64,000 nucleotides of DNA from SB25 sp050180705 (GTDB taxonomy: Bacteria > Bacteroidota > Bacteroidia > Bacteroidales > Tenuifilaceae): assembly GCA_050180705.1 (NCBI GenBank), contig JBFXDX010000001.1, positions 496,001 to 560,000 on the forward strand, in the 5' to 3' direction. The translations under genes were made by a program, and so were the position numbers. This document shows positions 60,671 to 64,000 of the stretch, piece by piece. The notes below the pieces were generated by a model. It saw nothing but the letters and a program-made list of their open reading frames with translations, ran no database searches and was not told where the DNA came from. Every line of letters starts with the position of its first letter. Positions within the stretch are counted from its first letter, which is position 1.

Positions 60671-60889
60671 ATAACTATTTTTAAATTAAAACTTGAAAAA
60701 CAGACTTCACATATTAATCAACTTATCATGGTATTGGCGGGGGCTCCCCCGCACATAGTCTGGTTTTCTGTACCCAAGGAGGTGCACTTCCAAAAATTCA
60801 ACATTTCAATCATTAATTAATAATCAAAACTTAGCACACAAAAAGACAATCGAATGTCTTGTGTCTAATGTCTAAAATCATAAAAGAAC

Positions 60890-62089
60890 ATGGAAACACA
60901 AACAATATCAACCGAAATAAATGTATCACCAATTGCATCAATGTTAAACAACAATGGCCGTTACGGTGAATACGGCGGAGCATACATCCCCGATGTTTTA
61001 GCAAAACCGCTAGAAAGCGTTGCATTAGAATTCGACAAATTATCGAAAGATCAGAATTTCAACAAGGAGTATATTCACTACCTAAAACAGTTTGTTGGTC
61101 GTCCATCGCCACTTTATTACGCTAAAAGACTATCCGAGTACATTGGCTCAACAATCTACCTAAAACGCGAAGATTTAAATCATACAGGATCGCATAAAAT
61201 AAATAACACCATTGGGCAGGTTCTTATCGCAAAACGCATGGGAGCAAAAGAAATTATTGCCGAAACCGGAGCTGGACAACACGGTGTTGCAACAGCAACT
61301 GCTGCTGCGCTAATGGGAATTCCATGTAAAGTATTTATGGGAGCAAAAGATGCAGAACGTCAAGCGTTAAATGTTCGCAGAATGAAATTGCTTGGAGCAG
61401 AAGTAATAACCACCCAAATGGGAACTGCAACTCTAAAAGATGCTGTTGATGCGGCATTAGGATACTATGTAGAACATCCTACCTCATACTATCTTTTAGG
61501 ATCGCAGGTTGGCCCACACCCCTATCCTAGAATGGTTGGTTACTTTCAAAGCGTAATAGGTCAAGAAGCTCGTGCACAAATCCTTCAACACGAAGGTCGT
61601 TTACCTCAGGCTATATTTGCCTGTATCGGCGGTGGATCAAACGCAATTGGCCTTTTCTCTGGCTTTTTTGACGACAACGAAGTTGCAATTTACGGTGCCG
61701 AAGGCGGAGGTTTAGCACAACCAGACAATACAGCAGCCACTCTAACTTTTGGAAAACCTGCTATATTCCAAGGAACCTATTCGTACTGCTTGGTTGATGA
61801 TAATGGAAATCCAGTTGAATCGCAATCTATTGCTGCTGGCTTAGATTACCCAGGTATTAGCCCTCAACATGCATATCTAAAAGATACTAAAAGAGCAAAT
61901 TATCAACCTATTACAGACGAAGAAGCCATTAATGCATTTATGCTCTTATCGAAATTAGAAGGAATAACACCCGCAATAGAATCGAGTCATGCCGTTGCTC
62001 TGGCTGCTAAACTTCTCAAAAATAAAGAAATGCTTGCAATTGTCAACCTATCGGGACGTGGCGATAAAGATGTAGACAGAAAACTATAA
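60890..62089 (+). CDS. trpB: Tryptophan synthase beta chain
   Basis: 399-residue PLP enzyme joining indole and serine to give tryptophan. The start ATG at 60890 gives a short N-terminal extension before NNNGRYGEYGGAYIPDVL. The PLP lysine lies in HTGSHKINN (about K99), the catalytic glutamate in AETGAGQHG, and the phosphate cup in CIGGGSNAIG. The sequence is of the TrpB1 type that pairs with TrpA. trpA and other trp genes do not follow, since a terminator lies at once downstream, so this is a single-gene unit behind its own attenuator. Confidence 0.96.
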   Translation: METQTISTEINVSPIASMLNNNGRYGEYGGAYIPDVLAKPLESVALEFDKLSKDQNFNKEYIHYLKQFVGRPSPLYYAKRLSEYIGSTIYLKREDLNHTGSHKINNTIGQVLIAKRMGAKEIIAETGAGQHGVATATAAALMGIPCKVFMGAKDAERQALNVRRMKLLGAEVITTQMGTATLKDAVDAALGYYVEHPTSYYLLGSQVGPHPYPRMVGYFQSVIGQEARAQILQHEGRLPQAIFACIGGGSNAIGLFSGFFDDNEVAIYGAEGGGLAQPDNTAATLTFGKPAIFQGTYSYCLVDDNGNPVESQSIAAGLDYPGISPQHAYLKDTKRANYQPITDEEAINAFMLLSKLEGITPAIESSHAVALAAKLLKNKEMLAIVNLSGRGDKDVDRKL

Positions 62090-62115
62090 CGCACAAAAAA
62101 TTTTATTTATACTAT

Positions 62116-62152
62116 AAAGCGAAGGTTCAGTTCGTTCTGAGTCTTCGCTTTA
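62116..62152 (+). terminator. Terminator of trpB
   Basis: AAAGCGAAG (62116-62124) pairs with CTTCGCTTT (62143-62151), with weaker inner pairs TTCAG/CTGAG. ATTTTAT follows. It lies 27 bp after the trpB stop. Confidence 0.85.
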
Positions 62153-62251
62153 TTTTATACTCAATTATTTAAATCTGTTTTTATACTTATTGCATACTTT
62201 TTGTTAAACATAATACTACATTTACATAAGAATTATAACAAACATCAATTT

Positions 62252-63061
62252 ATGAAGAAGGTTATTTCGGCATTGTTATTCATAACATTTTTTTATTCAG
62301 CATTTGCACAGGATGTAACGCATATCACAGGAGCAAAAGGTAGGCAAGTTATTGTTGGAAACATAAACGAAGACGAAGCAAAAAACAGAGCTTTAGCCGA
62401 AGCAAAACTTAATGCTTTGAAAATGGCTGGAGTATCGGAGCACATACAATCGTACGATTTCTTATTCAAAAGTGAAATAGGAACAAAGTTCGATGAAGTA
62501 TTCATGACAGATATGCAATCGGAAATTCGCGGAGCAGTAAAAAACTATACGATGAAAGTTGATAAAGGCATTGATGAGTTTAAAAACTTTTACGTAGAAG
62601 TCTCTATCGATGCCGAGATTATCCTTTACCAAACGAGTCCAGATCCTGCATTCAAAGTCAAAATTGAAGGAATAGAACAAGGCTACAAAAATGGTGATAA
62701 ACTAAAATACAGTGTAAACCCAACAATAGATTGCTACTTAAATATTTTCAACTTGTACGAGAATAACGCCTCTGTAATATTTCCCAATGAGTTCGAAAAA
62801 TCAACATTTTTCAAAGCAAACGAAAAAATTACTTTTCCTCAAAGTGTTCTACTCGATGGATATGTTCTTGAAAAATCGAGCAATGAACCGGAAAAAAACA
62901 AACTTTTATTCGTATTTACCAAAGAAAAAATACCCTATAACAACTATACTATCAGTGCAGATGGAGACCAAATTACAACATTCGAAGATATTTCAAGTTG
63001 GCTTTTCAGTATTGCTCCCGACAAAAGGGTAAATTATTTTGTTCAATTTGTAATCTACTAA
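62252..63061 (+). CDS. DUF4384 domain-containing exported protein
   Basis: 269 residues from the ATG at 62252, which opens a good signal peptide (MKKVISALLFITFFYSAFAQ); an upstream in-frame start is rejected. The N-terminal part (about 25-140) resembles a flagellar-assembly-T or LPP20-like fold (ITGAKGRQVIVGNINEDEAKNRALAEAKLNALKMAGV). The C-terminal half is DUF4384 (FKVKIEGIEQGYKNGDKLKYSVNPTIDCYLNIFNLYENNASVIFPN). Such domains occur in outer-membrane-associated sensor or secretion accessory proteins. It is monocistronic, between two terminators. Confidence 0.8.
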   Translation: MKKVISALLFITFFYSAFAQDVTHITGAKGRQVIVGNINEDEAKNRALAEAKLNALKMAGVSEHIQSYDFLFKSEIGTKFDEVFMTDMQSEIRGAVKNYTMKVDKGIDEFKNFYVEVSIDAEIILYQTSPDPAFKVKIEGIEQGYKNGDKLKYSVNPTIDCYLNIFNLYENNASVIFPNEFEKSTFFKANEKITFPQSVLLDGYVLEKSSNEPEKNKLLFVFTKEKIPYNNYTISADGDQITTFEDISSWLFSIAPDKRVNYFVQFVIY

Positions 63062-63100
63062 ACTCTGGTAAATAGCAATTACAACTTCATATTTTGCAAA

Positions 63101-63127
63101 AAAGCGTGGATCAATGATCCACGCTTT
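63101..63127. terminator. Bidirectional terminator between convergent genes
   Basis: AAAGCGTGGATC (63101-63112) pairs perfectly with GATCCACGCTTT (63116-63127) around AAT. A-rich sequence lies on the left (T-run for the minus strand) and TTTTCGT on the right. It serves the DUF4384 gene and the beta-propeller gene. Confidence 0.9.
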
Positions 63128-63147
63128 TCGTATCACACAAATTTATC

Positions 63148-64000
63148 TTAGTTAAAAAGTACGGTGCTAGGTCCAATGCCAACGCTAAATTCGCTCTGTT
63201 TAACACCTTCACTATATATTTCAAGTGACCCAGCACTTGAAAAGTTAGGTGCCAGCAATACGTAAATATCGTCATTATTAGGGTTAACGTTAAAGCCATA
63301 AAAAGATCCATCAACAAATGGAGATGAAGATAATGTGCGAGAATCAATAGCCAGTTTATATATTCCACTAAAACCATATCCAGCCCCATAATAAACAACA
63401 TCACCTGTTGAGTTGATATCAATGTGCGAAGGATGTTGATCCTGAAATAAGACAATACGTTCGACATCCGTTCCACTAATCTTCACTAATTCCGATGAAG
63501 ATTGGCTTGCAATGTTCCAACTTGCATCATACTCTATATAACCAGAGCAGATAGCCCAAATATCGCCGTTCTTATCAACAACCATCTCTTTAGGACAATC
63601 GCCAACATTAATAGTATTCTCTACAGTATTCGTGGTAGCACTAATAACCGAAATGGTATTATCGAGTCCATAACCACCACTATTGGCAACATAAATCTTA
63701 CCATCAGCATAAACAATACCTTCACATCCAGAACCCAAAGTAATGGTAGTAACTAAACTATAATCGGTGATTGAATATACTTTAACAGAACCATTTTCGC
63801 CATAACCACCCCATTGTGTAACATATAGTTTATCATTAACAACAGTAGCATTTCGAGGGTTAGTCAGTCCCTCAATAGTATATAATTGCTCAAAATTATC
63901 GCTATTTGCAACCTCAACCTTACCAGAACCATTAAGTACCATGTAAATTTTAGCATTATCAATTGTAGCTCCTTGAAGTACATCACCAATAGAACGACCA
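63148..64000 (-). CDS. YncE/DUF5074-like beta-propeller protein (5' end outside window)
   Basis: The frame stays open through the right edge, so the start is missing; visible residues begin GRSIGDVLQGATIDNAKIYMVLNGSGKVEV. The sequence consists of propeller blades of the NHL/YncE type (KLYVTQWGGYGENGSVKVYSI, KIYVANSGGYGLDNTISVISA, PKEMVVDKNGDIWAICSG, HIDINSTGDVVYYGAGYG). The opening resembles DUF5074 surface proteins of Bacteroidota, which are often lipoproteins next to TonB receptors. About 284 residues are visible. Location and ligand cannot be told without the N terminus. Confidence 0.8.
   Translation of the reverse strand, partial: GRSIGDVLQGATIDNAKIYMVLNGSGKVEVANSDNFEQLYTIEGLTNPRNATVVNDKLYVTQWGGYGENGSVKVYSITDYSLVTTITLGSGCEGIVYADGKIYVANSGGYGLDNTISVISATTNTVENTINVGDCPKEMVVDKNGDIWAICSGYIEYDASWNIASQSSSELVKISGTDVERIVLFQDQHPSHIDINSTGDVVYYGAGYGFSGIYKLAIDSRTLSSSPFVDGSFYGFNVNPNNDDIYVLLAPNFSSAGSLEIYSEGVKQSEFSVGIGPSTVLFN

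Larger units (their letters stand above)
60427..60889 (+). promoter_or_regulatory. 463-bp regulatory leader of trpB
   Basis: The stretch holds the divergent promoter zone, a promoter at 60501-60531, the leader peptide at 60550-60615, nested hairpins and the terminator at 60638-60662. Beyond the terminator are a G/C-rich hairpin (60737-60752), an open 31-codon frame (60728-60820) and short GTCTAAT-like repeats near 60854-60870. Confidence 0.75.

Noticed and set aside
60671..60889. T-box or tryptophan riboswitch upstream of trpB
   Set aside because: No T-box bulge (AGGGTGGNACCGCG-like) or specifier loop is visible; the leader peptide explains the terminator better.
1..64000. Insertion sequence, prophage or integrative element
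   Set aside because: No transposase, integrase, phage structural gene or attachment duplication was recognised, and composition is uniform apart from the repeat array.

Overview
The window comes from a member of the Bacteroidota, most likely Bacteroidales or Marinilabiliales. The evidence is a SusC/SusD locus, an alpha-amylase with a type IX secretion (T9SS) C-terminal domain, several families typical of the phylum (DUF5916, DUF3822, DUF3108, DUF4384), acidic residues after lipoprotein cysteines, and promoters of the TTTG-N19/20-TAnnTTTG type. The DNA is AT-rich and mostly chromosomal core sequence. I see no rRNA, CRISPR array, phage or insertion sequence.

Layout. 1-1540: three tandem lipoprotein paralogs with almost identical 139-bp 5' ends and divergent 3' ends; the copy at the left edge is frameshifted. 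1541-2019: no gene, two hairpins. 2020-2802: an LPS-kinase-like protein. 2821-9810: a complete seven-gene efflux operon (TetR, TolC, membrane fusion protein, two ABC ATPases, two ABC-2 permeases); its promoter is bracketed by TetR-type palindromes. 9964-17000: a DUF2807 protein, secreted MsrB, a Lon N-domain protein, a serine hydrolase, threonine aldolase and a DUF5916 outer-membrane protein. 17008-29555: an alpha-glucan utilisation locus with a LacI regulator, SusC, SusD, SusE-like and SusF-like lipoproteins, an esterase and a T9SS-exported GH13 amylase. 29628-30728: a PagL-like lipid A deacylase. 30737-37599: DUF3108, DUF368, phosphosulfolactate synthase, a TPR protein, a PyrD-like oxidoreductase, dapA and a conserved hypothetical. 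37684-42005: ligA and, divergently, a RelA/SpoT homologue with an altered hydrolase site. 42126-43321: a small barrel protein, then a strictly phased 21-bp repeat array ending in a large palindrome and a terminator. 43343-48634: two metallopeptidases and a MarR regulator. 48663-52115: a small protein, agmatinase, and an ECF sigma / anti-sigma / two Spy-like protein operon. 52311-54507: a kinase-less HAMP protein joined to trkH. 54624-54810: two identical tRNA-Asp genes. 54894-60426: rsmD, DUF3822, a membrane protein, a RecD-like helicase, sfsA and a TPR protein. 60501-62089: trpB behind a complete ribosome-mediated attenuator. The window ends with a DUF4384 protein and a partial beta-propeller gene.

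The strongest regulatory find is the trp attenuator upstream of a solitary trpB: a promoter, a 21-codon leader peptide with three consecutive Trp codons, a pause hairpin, a candidate antiterminator and a strong terminator. The most puzzling structure is the 21-bp array at about 42927-43251. It stays open in several frames, carries GATGCATC palindromes in exact 21/42-bp register, and ends in a 20-bp-arm inverted repeat. The TetR operators flanking the efflux promoter, the duplicated lipoprotein leader segments and the HAMP-TrkH gene pair also deserve a second look.
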